Positions 12,046 through 21,826 of a stretch of DNA of 64,000 nucleotides are shown here, piece by piece (the first letter of the stretch is position 1; the number at the start of each line of letters is the position of its first letter). The DNA is from Odobenus rosmarus divergens (lineage: Eukaryota > Chordata > Mammalia > Carnivora > Odobenidae), in the NCBI RefSeq assembly GCF_000321225.1, contig NW_004450401.1, positions 3,684,555-3,748,554 on the forward strand, read 5' to 3'. The notes under the pieces were generated by a model. That model did no database searches. It worked only from the letters and a program-made list of their open reading frames with translations, and was not told where the DNA came from. Made by a program: the position numbers and the translations under genes.

Positions 12046-12244
12046 TTTTTCTTTCTTTTTTTACTATTTTATTTATTTATTTGACAGAGAGAATGAGCAA
12101 GAGAGCACAAGCAGGGGTAGCTGGAGAGGGAGAGAGAGAAGCAGGCTCAGTAGGGAGCCTGACGCAGGGCTCAATCCCAGGACCCTGGGATCATGACCTG
12201 AGCTGAAGGCAGATGCTTAACTGTCTGAGCCACTCAGGCATCCT
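12046..12244 (-). repeat. Carnivore SINE
   Basis: Inserted directly beside the preceding sense copy. TSD ACCAATGAGTAATCT / ACCAATGAATAAACT. Confidence 0.9.
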
Positions 12245-12364
12245 ACCAATGAATAAACTTATGTATGTATATTTTTGTATTGTTGAAGGAATATCTCTCT
12301 CTTAATTCGATTCATAATACCTAGAAAAATCCAGATTCGCAGAGATGAGTATTTGTTAATTATC

Positions 12365-12460
12365 AGTTTTTAAAAAGATTTTATTTTTGAGAGAGAGAGA
12401 GAGAGAATGAGCTGAAATCAAGAGTCAGCTGGTTAACCAACTGAGCCACCCAGGTGCCCC
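12365..12460 (-). repeat. Carnivore SINE with internal deletion
   Basis: Tail and head are joined with most of the body missing. TSD AATTATCA on both sides, so the deletion may predate or accompany insertion. Confidence 0.88.
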
Positions 12461-12468
12461 AATTATCA

Positions 12469-13008
12469 CAGGGTTAAAATAGGTTGCTTGCAGTCTCAAG
12501 CTGTTCAATTAAACTGATTTTGAAGCTTTTAAAAAAGAGAAGGAAATTTTTATTTCAAAATGGAATCAAGACCCACTTATCTCATGGTGTATATTCCTTA
12601 CAAATATAGATTAAAAAGCACACAAAACCTATAATAAATGCTAAGACAAACAAACAAAAAAACCAAACCCCAAAACCAAACAAACAAAAAAACTCACACC
12701 ATGACTAACATAAGTAATGTAGATAATATACCTGAAACTCACCTAGCATTTTCTTGGTTGCTGTGCACATGTGCTGTGGCACTGTTCTTTTTTTACAGTT
12801 TTACATGAGTAGACATATATAGCCCTACATTTTTAAAAAAGTGAAAAAAGCTTCCTAGTTACTGTGGTTTGAGGAGGTTTATAAATAATACTTCTGTCCC
12901 CTGCCCAAGATTGGAACCAGTTAAGAGATTAGTGTGTTAGCCAAGTAAGCTTGCTTATACTTCAACCCTGAACTGGATGGACTTCCCTCATAATAGGCAC
13001 ATCTAAAC
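12469..13008. other. Non-genic AT-rich sequence
   Basis: Contains an AAAC/CAAA-rich simple tract (about 12645-12692). Nothing else recognised. Confidence 0.4.
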
Positions 13009-13021
13009 AGTCTTGGCTTTT

Positions 13022-13184
13022 TTTTCTAGGAGGGAGGGGGCAGAGGGAGAGGGAGAGAGAGACTCTTAAAGCAGGCTCTACGCCCAGTGAGGAGCCCTAT
13101 GCAAGTCTCAATTTCACAACCCTGAGATCATGACCTGAGCCAAAATCAAGAGTCAGACACTTAACTGAGCCACCCAGGCTTCCT
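13022..13184 (-). repeat. Carnivore SINE, short tail
   Basis: TSD AGTCTTGGCTTTT at 13009-13021 and 13185-13197. The AAGATTTTATTT part is missing. Confidence 0.88.
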
Positions 13185-13502
13185 AGTCTTGGCTTTTCTT
13201 GGAGGAGATGGGTGAGGTGAGGGGTGATGTGAAGTGCCACCAAAATTATAGTAGAGAAGAGCAGAAAATGTGTGCTTCGTGCTTCATGCAGGTGGGCAGA
13301 TCTGGGAGATACTGAGGGAAGGGTTGAGTGAGAATGTGCAGTTCCTTCTCTGAAGCCTATCAGACATATAAGTCAGCCCTGTTCTGGGAGGAATAAGTGA
13401 GGAGGAGAAGAGGGGCCAGGATTATTACACTAGTGCTTCCACGTGGAACATGAGGAGTTGTAAATAAATGATTTTCCCAATATTAACAAATGGCCCACTT
13501 TA

Positions 13503-13702
13503 TTATTATTTATTTTTTAAAGATTTTATTTATTTGACAGAGACACAGAGAAAGAGGGAACACAAGCAGGGGGAGTGGGAGAGGGAGAAGCAGGCTTCCC
13601 GCGGAGCAGAGAGCCCGATGCGGGGCTGGATCCCAGGACTCTGGGATCATAACCCGAGCTGAAGGCAGATGCTTAACGACTGAGCCACCTAGGCGCCCTA
13701 AT
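13503..13702 (-). repeat. Carnivore SINE
   Basis: TSD AAATGGCCCACTTTA / AAATGCCCCACTTTA. Confidence 0.93.
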
Positions 13703-13898
13703 AAATGCCCCACTTTAAAAATGACAAGAAATTCTATGCAGAAATCCAAGAGAAGCTTTAGAGAGAGAGATCAGCACAGAAACATTAGGTAACTTGGATG
13801 TAGCAATCACTAAAAGTTCTCTGGTGATTACTTTGCTTTAAAATATATAGTTAATTCATTTTTAATTACACTAGTTCTAAAAGTGAAATCAGGACATT

Positions 13899-13917
13899 AA
13901 GAATATAGTAAGGTTCT
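13899..13917. repeat. Target-site duplication, left copy (NSMCE2 retrocopy)
   Basis: AAGAATATAGTAAGGTTCT recurs at 14658-14676, where the first two A residues merge with the poly(A) tail. The site reads TT/AAGA, close to the L1 endonuclease consensus. Confidence 0.9.
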
Positions 13918-14657
13918 GAAGGGAGTTGAGGAAGGAGTTGGGGTCCGGGTGTGGGCAGTCCGGGTGCAGCCAGACCGAGCTGGGTTGGGCATCCAGGTAA
14001 TAATTTCAAAATGCCTGGACGTTCCAGTTCCAGTTCAGGTTCAACTGGTTTTATATCCTTCAGTGGTATAGAATCTGCTCTCTCCTCTTTGAAAAACTTC
14101 CAGTCCTGTATCGGCTCTGGAATGGACACAGCTTCTAGGGTTGCCTTGGATCTCGTGGAAACTCAGACTGAAGTGAGTAGTGAATACAGTATGGACAAGG
14201 CAATGGTTGAATTGGCCATGATGGATCGGGAACTAAGCCATTATGTAAAGGCTGTTCAATCTGCAATAAGTCATGTAAAAGAAGAACGTCCAGAAAAAAT
14301 ACCAGATCTAAAATTATTAGTGGAGAAGAAATTTTTGGCTTTACAGAATAAGAATTGTGATGCAGACTTTCAAAATAATGCAAAATTTGTACAGTTTAAA
14401 CAACAGCTGAAAGAACTAAAGAAGCAATCATTCAGGTCAATGGCATTTAGTACACTCGGGTTGTTAATGCCGTCCTCACCACCATCCATCTCTAGCACTT
14501 TTTCATGATCCTGCACTGAAACTCTGGGCCCACGACAAAGTAACTATACAGACCCTGATAACCACCGTCCTACCCTCTGTCTCTGTTTGACTTTTGTGGT
14601 AGGTACCTCATTCATGTAAGTGAAATTAAACAATATTTGTCCTTTAAAAAAAAAAAA
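13918..14657 (+). pseudogene. NSMCE2: Processed retrocopy of a truncated NSMCE2 isoform ending in antisense L1 sequence
   Basis: NSMCE2 (NSE2/MMS21) is the SUMO E3 ligase of the SMC5/6 complex. An intronless frame opens at ATG 14011 (MPGRSSSSSGSTGFISFSG...) and follows the parental N-terminal coiled-coil region to residue 139 (KELKKQ, codon ending 14427) without a stop. From 14428 the sequence is no longer NSMCE2. It adds 26 unrelated codons to a stop at 14506-14508 and resembles the common antisense old-L1 3' region also present at about 30020-30240. ATTAAA at 14625-14630 precedes a poly(A) tract beginning at 14646. The whole unit, including 5'-UTR-like sequence from 13918, is bounded by a TSD of about 19 bp (AAGAATATAGTAAGGTTCT) at 13899-13917 and 14658-14676. 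The SP-RING ligase domain is absent. The template was therefore a spliced mRNA that used an L1-derived terminal exon. The frame is open, but I see no evidence of expression. Confidence 0.88.
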
Positions 14658-14676
14658 AAGAATATAGTAAGGTTCT

Positions 14677-15212
14677 CTTTCATCCCAATTTTAGACCTCT
14701 AGCTCCCTTTTTAGAAGTATCCTATATTTTCTGCTTATTATGTATCCATGTATCCTCCCAGGCCTATGAAAATACTTCTACATGTATCTGTTACTTTAAA
14801 AAATGTGATATTATTTGTATAAGAGTTTGTGTTCACATAAGTGGAATCATGCTGAGCATGTCATTCATTCTTCTCTACTATGTGCTAGTCATTCTTCTAA
14901 GTACTGGGGATACAGCAATGTAGAGAATAAAGTCCTATTCTCATGGAGCTTGCATCATCCTGCAACTTGCCTTTTAAAGTTAATATCATGTTTTGAGATG
15001 TATCCATGATGGCACATGTAGATTTAGTTCATTTATTTTAATTGTTCTATATTATTCTATGAATATACAATACTATTTAATATATCATTCCCTTACTGAT
15101 GGACATTCAGATTTATACCAATTAGGATGTTGTTTACTGTAGGTAACAAAACATTACCGATGTAAATATTAAGGGCATTTATTATTTCACATTATAGAAA
15201 ATCCAGAAGTTG
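14677..15212. other. Non-genic sequence with old repeat traces
   Basis: TCATTCTTCTAAGTACTGGG and ATGGAGCTTGCATC blocks resemble a common old interspersed repeat. No gene. Confidence 0.35.
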
Positions 15213-15398
15213 TTTTTTAAAATTTTTTTATTTTTAACGATTTTATTTATTTGAGACAGAGAGAGGGAAAGCACGAGCAGGGAGCGGGCCAGAGGGACAA
15301 GCTGACTCCCTGCTGATCGCAGAGCCCAACATGGAGCTCAATCCCAGGACCCTGAGCCAAAGTTAGACACATAACCAACTGAGCCACCCAGGTGTCCC
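15213..15398 (-). repeat. Carnivore SINE
   Basis: TSD AGAAAATCCAGAAGTTG / AGAAAGTCCAGAAGTTG. Confidence 0.92.
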
Positions 15399-15484
15399 AG
15401 AAAGTCCAGAAGTTGAATGGTTTCCGGGTCTATATGACCAGGGCTCTCACCCTGTTATTTTCTATATTTTCCTCTTCAAAGCTG

Positions 15485-16175
15485 TGTATTAGTTATCTGT
15501 TGTTATATAACAAATTATCCCAAATCTTAAATAATAAACATAATTTTTGTGGGTCAGGAATTTGGGTATGGCTTAGCCAGGTGTTGCCTTTTTTTTTTTT
15601 TAATTTTTTTAAAAGATTATTTATTTATTTATTTATTTGACAGAGAGAGAGACAGCGAGAGAGGGAACACAAGCAGGGGGAGTAGGAGAGGGAGAAGCAG
15701 GCTCCCTGCTGAGAAGGGAGCCCGATGCAGTGCTTGATCCCAGGACCCTGGGACCATGACCTGAGCTGAAGGCAGATGCTTAATGACTGAGCCACCCAGG
15801 TGCCCCCAGGTGTTGCCTTTGACTTAAAGTCTCTTATGAGGTTGTAGTTAAACTGGCACCTTGTGGGGGTGGTGGTGGAGGTGGAATTCTCTCCCACATA
15901 TGGGTCTCTCCACATGACTGCCTCCTGACATGGCATTTGGAGTCCCCCAAAGTGAGCAAATGTAGAGGGTGAGAATGCCCAGGAAGGAAACCAGGGAACC
16001 ACAGTCTTTTTATAACCTAGTCTTGGAAATGCATCCCATCACTCTGCCTCATTATATTTTTTAAAAAGTAAGTACAGCCCACCCTCAAGAGTGTGAATGC
16101 CAGGAGGTGGGATGATTGAGGGCCATTTTAGAAGATGCTTATCAATGGCTGGTTACAAGATGGCTGCCAACAACA
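15485..16175. repeat. Unassigned interspersed repeat split by a SINE
   Basis: AGTTATCTGTTGTTATATAA, GTGGGTCAGGAATTTGGGTA, CCACAGTCTTTTTATAACC and GAATGCCAGGAGGTGGGATG are ordered blocks of a common mammalian repeat. A SINE at 15592-15805 interrupts it. Confidence 0.5.
15592..15805 (-). repeat. Carnivore SINE
   Basis: Perfect 15-bp TSD CCAGGTGTTGCCTTT at 15577-15591 and 15806-15820. Confidence 0.95.
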
Positions 16176-16559
16176 ACTGAATCAGCATTCTTCTCTGAAG
16201 TAAGAATTCTGGCCTTGCATTGAGACATTTTTGATCTCCCCTTCCCAATTCAATTCAGTCAACATGTATTGAATGTTTGCTTTTGTCCAGGCTCTTTGCT
16301 GCTTGCTGGGGTTACATGGATCATGTCTTTAGAAAGCTCACAAGTCTTATAAAAGAGATAGATATATACAGCAAATAACTCCAGTATACGATGGGTGATC
16401 AAATGTCCCAGCAGCCAAGGAAGCAAGCAGGAGCATTGTGCTGGGGTTGAGAGACAGCAACCTTGGACCTGGGTCTCCTCAACTGGTATGTGCATTCTCA
16501 TTCCAGAGATGAGCAAGAAGCAGGGGTTGGCCAGGACCTTGGGTGTCCCATAGCAGGGG

Positions 16560-17640
16560 CACTCAGGGCATTCCCTTTTCCAGTGTCCCTCCTGGCAATA
16601 ACTGCCTTGGTTTCATCCCAAGTTGACGATTCCCTATCAGTTGTCTGGTCTTCTGGACCTCCTAAGGTCACCTGGAACTGGTGGGTGGATGAATTAGGGG
16701 AGCCAAAAGCTGCATCTTTTTGGCCAATTTCCTAGCTCTATTAGCTTCCTCTGCCTTGTCCATGTTATTATAGACCTTGAAGGCCTCTTCCACCAAGGTT
16801 GACAGTGGAGTCTGAGGGCTAGCCTCTAACTTTTGTAATTTTCTCCAAATGTCTAAAGCAGATTGGATAATAAAATGCATGGCAAGCAATGCCCTTTTCT
16901 CTGCAGACTCCAGGTCTGTTAGTATAGTGGGCAATCTTCACAGAAGACAATGAGATCTAACCGGGTGACAAATTCAACTGGCACAGTGACAAAGAAGCCC
17001 ACACATCCCCTCCACAGACAGGGACAGAGGGAAGAAGTACCAAGAAGTTTTAAAGAGGGTAACAGAACAGGGAGTCTCCACGTTGAAAGCGGGCAGGGGG
17101 CAGAGTGGGGGAAGCTGGAAGAGGAGAGGGAGAAAAAGGAGGAAAAGAAATCAAACAAGGGGCAGTGGAGGGAGGCACTCTGTCCACTGCCCATTGGGGT
17201 GATCAGGCCAAGGGAGTCAGTTTTTTCAACCCATCCCTTACTGGTTTCTATTCAGACAACTTGGAACCAGGGAATGAGAGGAGAAAGAAGAAAAAAAACC
17301 CCACAAAGTTTTCCTGTGGCTACCAGACTTCCAGCTATTAGCCTACACTGTGTGAGGATTGTATCTCCATCACTCTTACTAGTCCCTGGTTAGGGACTGC
17401 CTGTTTGACCAAGGTCTGCATGGTGTGAGGTGAGCCTTTCCCACCTCTACTGGTTAGTTACCTACCAGAGGGACCAAGTTCTCACAGGCTGAGAGGAGTT
17501 AAGCTGTAGCTATCTTGTAGCCATCCCATTAGTAGAGTATAAGAAGGAGGGGGAAAAGCATGGAAAAGAAGAGAGAAGTTAAAGGAGGAGGGAAGGAAAT
17601 TGGGAAGGAAAGGCAAAAGGAAAAATGTTACCTGAATGAG
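16560..17640 (-). pseudogene. Gammaretrovirus-like ERV gag remnant
   Basis: On the minus strand, 16934-16668 reads as the C-terminal part of a retroviral capsid (IRRKLQKLE-like motif here as WRKLQKLEASPQTPLSTL, then EEAFKVYNN and an EEANRARK stretch). Further on (16603-16568), in another frame, comes a nucleocapsid zinc-knuckle of the CX2CX4HX4C type in which the first cysteine codon is AGT (Ser). The capsid frame has a stop before this, and the upstream region (to about 17640) is proline-rich and matrix-like but broken by stops. The frame is thus defective at several points. ERV origin is inferred from the capsid plus knuckle order; the exact family cannot be named from sequence alone. Confidence 0.72.
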
Positions 17641-18110
17641 AGTAGTGGGAACCCCTGGGATGCTGGAGGCTGACTTACCTAGCACGGTGACACTGAACCA
17701 AAGGTTCAGGTGGCTGCTTGTCAGCTCTGAAGGGGTTGCATCCAGCTGTCCATCCGCAGGGGTCCCACACATCCTCCTGGAGTCCTGGTGGAGTTGCCAG
17801 AAAAGTGTGATACCAACCTCTAAGGAGACTTAGGTGGGTAAAGGGTGACATTTAAACATGTAGAGGTGGGAAATTCTTGACACCTGTGCACTTAAGGGTC
17901 ATGCTTCTTCGTGTCTCACATGTCTAATTAGCATGTGAAATCTCCACCCTTAGTATTATAATGAGGGAAAAAGGCAGTGTAAGGTCAGCATTGGTGGCCA
18001 TCTTGGCATAGGCTGGTTTGATCCAGTCTTCACCAGTCTTCATAGCTGAGTCCTTCCTTTCCATAAACATCTTGTTTCCACATTCCTGCAAGATACACTA
18101 CTGTGATGCA
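17641..18110 (-). repeat. Possible ERV leader or LTR sequence upstream of the gag remnant
   Basis: On the minus strand this precedes the gag remnant and includes a donor-like CAGGTAAC (about 17630-17637), as in retroviral leaders. No primer-binding site or LTR end could be assigned, so the call rests on position. Confidence 0.3.
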
Positions 18111-18119
18111 TAGAGTTTT

Positions 18120-18250
18120 AGCTTTTCTTTCTATGGAGAGCCAAGGAATGCTGGATTTTGCAGTGAGGGTTGAGGGGACCTGAGTTTAGTCCCTGCTCTG
18201 TCTCATTTCAGGAGACTCGTGAACCTTAGATTAGACTACTCCTGCTGTTA
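18120..18250 (+). repeat. MIR-like fragment
   Basis: The order of a lost-base tRNA-like segment, GGACCTGAGTTTAGTCCC and a GTGAACCTTAG segment resembles the MIR core. It lies between the two ERV remnants. Confidence 0.4.
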
Positions 18251-18264
18251 GAGAAGTGAGCCAG

Positions 18265-18654
18265 AGCTTACAATATATAATTAATCTAGGTCAAGTACAT
18301 AAAGCAATATCAGACCTTGCAAACAAAATACTACCAGCCCCCACCAAGGATGAGGTTGAAAAGAGGACCCCTCCACAGGTTAACCCAGGAGATCAAGTCC
18401 TTCTTAGAACTTGTAAAGAAAACTCCCCAGAGAACCCAACTGTTGCCTAAATGGAAGTGTCCCTACATGGAGTGGCCAGAGTGGCCAAGAGACCCTCTGG
18501 CCACTCCAAATGCAGTCAACTTACAAGGAGTCCCTAACTGGGCACATCTTTCCAGATTAAAATTCCTCTCTCCTGAACATCCACAGAACCATCTAGAAGA
18601 CCTGAAGTCATCCTACTCCTGTAAGACTGTAGAAGACCTTAAATATATATTCCA
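18265..18654 (+). pseudogene. Gammaretrovirus-like ERV integrase C-terminal remnant
   Basis: In two overlapping + frames this stretch reads as the C-terminal part of a retroviral integrase: a PGDQVLLRT segment, a LLPKWKCPY segment and a LQGVPNWAHLSRLKFLSPE segment, the order expected for the gammaretroviral integrase tail. At least one frameshift (near 18400-18430) separates the first segment from the others. No env follows. The next ERV material is LTR-like, so env is deleted. Orientation is opposite to the gag remnant at 16560-17640. Confidence 0.7.
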
Positions 18655-18686
18655 GGGGCGCCTGGATGGCTCAGTCGGTTAAGCCT
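18655..18686 (+). repeat. 32-nt SINE head fragment, no body or tail
   Basis: Only the tRNA-like 5' end (GGGGCGCCTGGATGGCTCAG, then TCGGTTAAGCCT) is present. LTR-like sequence follows once the nested SINE is removed. Confidence 0.75.
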
Positions 18687-18881
18687 TTTTTTTAAAGATT
18701 TTATTTATTTATCTGACAGAGAGAGACACAGCGAGAGAGGGAACACAAGTAAGGGGAGAGGGAGAAGCAGGCTTCCCGCGGAGGAGGGAGCCGGATGCGG
18801 GGCTCGATCCCAGGACTCTGCCTGGGATCATGACCTGAGCCGAAGGCAGACGCTCAACGACTAAGCCACCCAGGCACCCCT
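18687..18881 (-). repeat. Carnivore SINE nested in the SINE head fragment
   Basis: TSD GGTTAAGCCT at 18677-18686 and 18882-18891. Confidence 0.92.
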
Positions 18882-18891
18882 GGTTAAGCCT

Positions 18892-19070
18892 CTTTAAGTC
18901 CTGAAGACTCTTTCGTTTGTGCTATCTTCCTTGTGCTGTAGTGTAAGCCCCAATAAAGCCTTGCTCGGAACTCCTGTTTGACTTCTTGTCCATTTGTATT
19001 GTTTAGCCAACTCAAGGGCCCTTTTCAGCATCAGGGTTAGAGGACGCAAAGGAAAAAATGGTTAAGTTGG
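18892..19070 (+). repeat. LTR-like sequence (R/U5-type) after the integrase remnant
   Basis: This is single-copy-looking sequence with a polyadenylation signal AATAAA (18952-18957) followed by GCCTTGCTCGGAACTCC and a T-rich U5-like end, directly downstream of integrase-like sequence. That placement and composition fit the 3' LTR of the broken provirus. LTR ends and the TG...CA boundaries are not clear. Confidence 0.45.
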
Positions 19071-19111
19071 ATTTTGGAGGATCAGGTGGTAGGTAGGTGA
19101 CTTGGGAGGAT

Positions 19112-19129
19112 AAGAAAAGGTCATTCCAG
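19112..19129. repeat. Target-site duplication, left copy (RPS20 retrocopy)
   Basis: AAGAAAAGGTCATTCCAG recurs exactly at 19660-19677 after the poly(A) tract. Confidence 0.9.
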
Positions 19130-19659
<530 letters not shown>

Positions 19660-19694
19660 AAGAAAAGGTCATTCCAGAATTAAATGTTACAGAA

Positions 19695-19874
19695 GGGGTG
19701 CCTGGTGGCTCAGTTGGTTAAGCATCTGCCTTCGGTTCAGGTCATGATTCCAGGATCTTGGGATTGAGCCCCACTGCTCTTCGGGGATCCTGCTTCTCCC
19801 TCTCCTCCTGGCTCATGCTTTCTCTCACTATTTCTGTTGCTGTCTCTCAAATAAATAAATAAAATCTTTTAAAA
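19695..19874 (+). repeat. Carnivore SINE, sense
   Basis: Lies between the RPS20 retrocopy and the U6 fragment. Imperfect TSD AATGTTACAGAA / AATGTTATAGGAA. Confidence 0.92.
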
Positions 19875-19908
19875 AATGTTATAGGAAATGTTAAGAATAA
19901 TATAACTA

Positions 19909-19933
19909 GTGCTTGCTACTGCAGCACATATAC
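19909..19933 (+). pseudogene. Tailless 25-nt fragment of the U6 snRNA 5' end
   Basis: GTGCTTGCTACTGCAGCACA continues with TATAC and matches the first 25 nt of U6 snRNA with two substitutions in the loop of the 5' stem. It is flanked by a direct repeat, TAAGAATAATATAA (19892-19905) and TAAGAATAATGTAA (19934-19947), with one mismatch. The 3' three quarters of U6 and any poly(A) tail are missing. A direct repeat on both sides supports insertion over chance similarity. It resembles the known class of tailless retropseudogenes made from 3'-truncated small RNAs. It is not a functional snRNA gene. Confidence 0.7.
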
Positions 19934-20005
19934 TAAGAATAATGTAAATAATTCCACTACCTAATTAACATATTTTCTTATGTTTATATTTAGGTTTCTT
20001 CTTTT

Positions 20006-20207
20006 ATATTTTATTTTTTATTATTTTTTAAAGATTTTATTTATTTCCTTGAGAAAGAGAGTGCAAGTGAGAGAGAACGAGTGGGGGAGAGGGGCAGAGG
20101 GAGAAGCGGACTCTGTGCTAAGCAGGGAGCCAGATGTGGGGATCAATCTAGGCCTATTACCTGAGCGGAAGGCAGACTCTTAACCAACTGAGCCACCCAG
20201 GAGCCCC
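20006..20207 (-). repeat. Carnivore SINE
   Basis: TSD AGGTTTCTTCTTTT-like on both sides. Confidence 0.9.
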
Positions 20208-20556
20208 AGGTTCCTTCTTCGTTAAAAAAAAAGAACTATCTGAAGTCCTGTTTATCCCCCCTCCCAATCCATCCTGACTTTTACTCCTCCCCCGCTCCTG
20301 CCCTTTTATTATCATAGTGCATATCCACATATCCATCTAGTTCATTTTCTATACTTAACACATATATTTTTTCCATCATCAGTATACACTGTGATTCTGT
20401 TAAATTTACATAAGTCGTTTCACAGTGCACATAATTGGCATGTTGCTATTTATAACTCTTATGAGCTATCAAATGTTGATATGTATAGGACTCACTTATT
20501 AGTTTTATTTGTTTTAACATTTTATCATGGGGACATATCACGTTTTATCTATTTTT

Positions 20557-20740
20557 TTTAAAGATTATATTTTATTTATTTGAGAGAGCACAAGAGGGGG
20601 TAGGGTCAGAGGGAGAAGCAGACTCCCCGCTGAGCATGGAGCCCGATGCGGGATTCCATCCGGGACTCAATCCCAGGACCCTGGGATCATGACCCCAGCC
20701 GAAGGCAGTCGCCCAACCAACTGAGCCACCCAGGCACGCT
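20557..20740 (-). repeat. Carnivore SINE
   Basis: Internal duplication of the CCGGGACTCAATCCC-type segment. Confidence 0.9.
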
Positions 20741-21424
20741 ATTCGTCTATATTTTATTGCACATTTCCGTTGTTTACATTTTTCATGAGGGAGTAGGCTT
20801 GAACATGAATTTGTCTTTTTGTGCACACCTGTAGGAGTTTCTATATTCTTCTAGACATGAAGTTGCTGGATCATAACATGCACATTTAAAATTTCACCAA
20901 AAGTGGCTGTTCTAATTTACACTGCCAACTGACACCTCTAAGAGTTTATGTTCCTCAGATTCCTTCCCTTCCTGGAAATGGTCAGATTGTTAACATTTAC
21001 GATCAGGACATACTTTTCAAGTAGTCATATGAACAATTTCAGTATAACTCTGTATGCAAACAAAGGGCCGGAGGAGGGTTGATGTGGCAGAGGCGGCTTT
21101 GAAGGGGTTCACTGTAGTGTTTTGAGAGCCCTATTGTTACTCTTTGGTTTCCCTCAACGTGCTAACAAATGATACAGCGAACAAGCCCACTGCGAGCGCG
21201 CGGGGAGGGCCCCACACTGCGCTGGAAGATAAAATACTACTCCAGTGATGGCGCGCTCCAGCCCTAGCGCAATGGTACGACCTGGCCGCGGCTTCCCCCC
21301 GCGCTGCGGGTTGGTTGCGTCCAGGAAGCCGGCGCACGCGCCCACACCAGCCCGGAGAGCGCGACTCCTCCCCGCGGTGCCTCAGCTTCGCGCGCGTGCC
21401 TCCCCCCACCCCCGCCCGCGCTCC

Positions 21425-21496
21425 TGACGTGCTGCGGACGCTCGCGACCCGCAGCGCCCCGGAGGAGGGGCTCGGCAGAGGGGCGCCGGCCGGTCG
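21425..21496 (+). other. UIMC1: Probable non-coding exon 1 of UIMC1 (3' boundary only)
   Basis: The 3' boundary is inferred from a near-consensus splice donor, TCG|GTGAGT, at 21496/21497 in the CpG island. The 5' end cannot be placed from sequence and the start given is nominal. UIMC1 has a non-coding first exon in other mammals, and the first coding exon here begins 8 nt before its ATG, so an upstream 5'-UTR exon is required. No other donor in the island looks as good. Confidence 0.45.
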
Positions 21497-21641
21497 GTGA
21501 GTACCTGCCGCCTCCGCTCACCTCCAGCCTGCCCTCTTCCCGCCTCTTTTTTTCTCTTCTGGGGGCCGCGGCCCGCTTCTCACATGGAGGGGCGCCTCTG
21601 ACGGGGAGTGGAGCCCTCACGGCGCGGAGGCGGACCTCTCC

Positions 21642-21826
21642 GGACGCCGGGGTGGGCCCTACGGGACGTCGGGGTGGCCCTTGAAGATGTTGGGTGGGCG
21701 TCTCCGGACACCGGGGTGGGCCTTTCGGGACGCCCCAGGAAGCTGGCAGGCGGGGCGCCTCCCGACGCGGGAGTGGGGCCGTTTGGGACTTCGCTGGACG
21801 CTTCCTGACGCCGTGGTGGGCTTCCG
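21642..21826. repeat. Degenerate ~21-22 bp GC-rich tandem repeat in the CpG island
   Basis: Successive units GGACGCCGGGGTGGGCCCTA, GGACGTCGGGGTGGCCCTTG, AGATGTTGGGTGGGCGTCTC, GGACACCGGGGTGGGCCTTT and GGGACGCC..., with a further related unit near 21807 (GACGCCGTGGTGGGCTTCCG). Lies within intron 1, about 150 bp after the donor. Confidence 0.7.

Larger units (their letters stand above)
19935..21179. other. UIMC1 upstream flank, mostly non-genic
   Basis: Two antisense SINEs (20006-20207, 20557-20740) and old L1-like text (about 20850-20960), then a single-copy approach to the CpG island. No exon recognised. Confidence 0.4.

Noticed and set aside
13951..14010. Upstream in-frame ATG adding 20 codons to the NSMCE2-like frame
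   Set aside because: The family start is at 14011 (MPGRSS); the upstream part is 5'-UTR sequence.
16950..17393. 147-codon + strand open frame rich in Lys and Glu
   Set aside because: It lies antisense to the proline-rich part of the gag remnant, has no family similarity and reflects the composition of the other strand.
17480..17772. Minus-strand 96-codon frame as an ERV protein
   Set aside because: No retroviral motif could be read in it. Kept only as part of the possible leader region.
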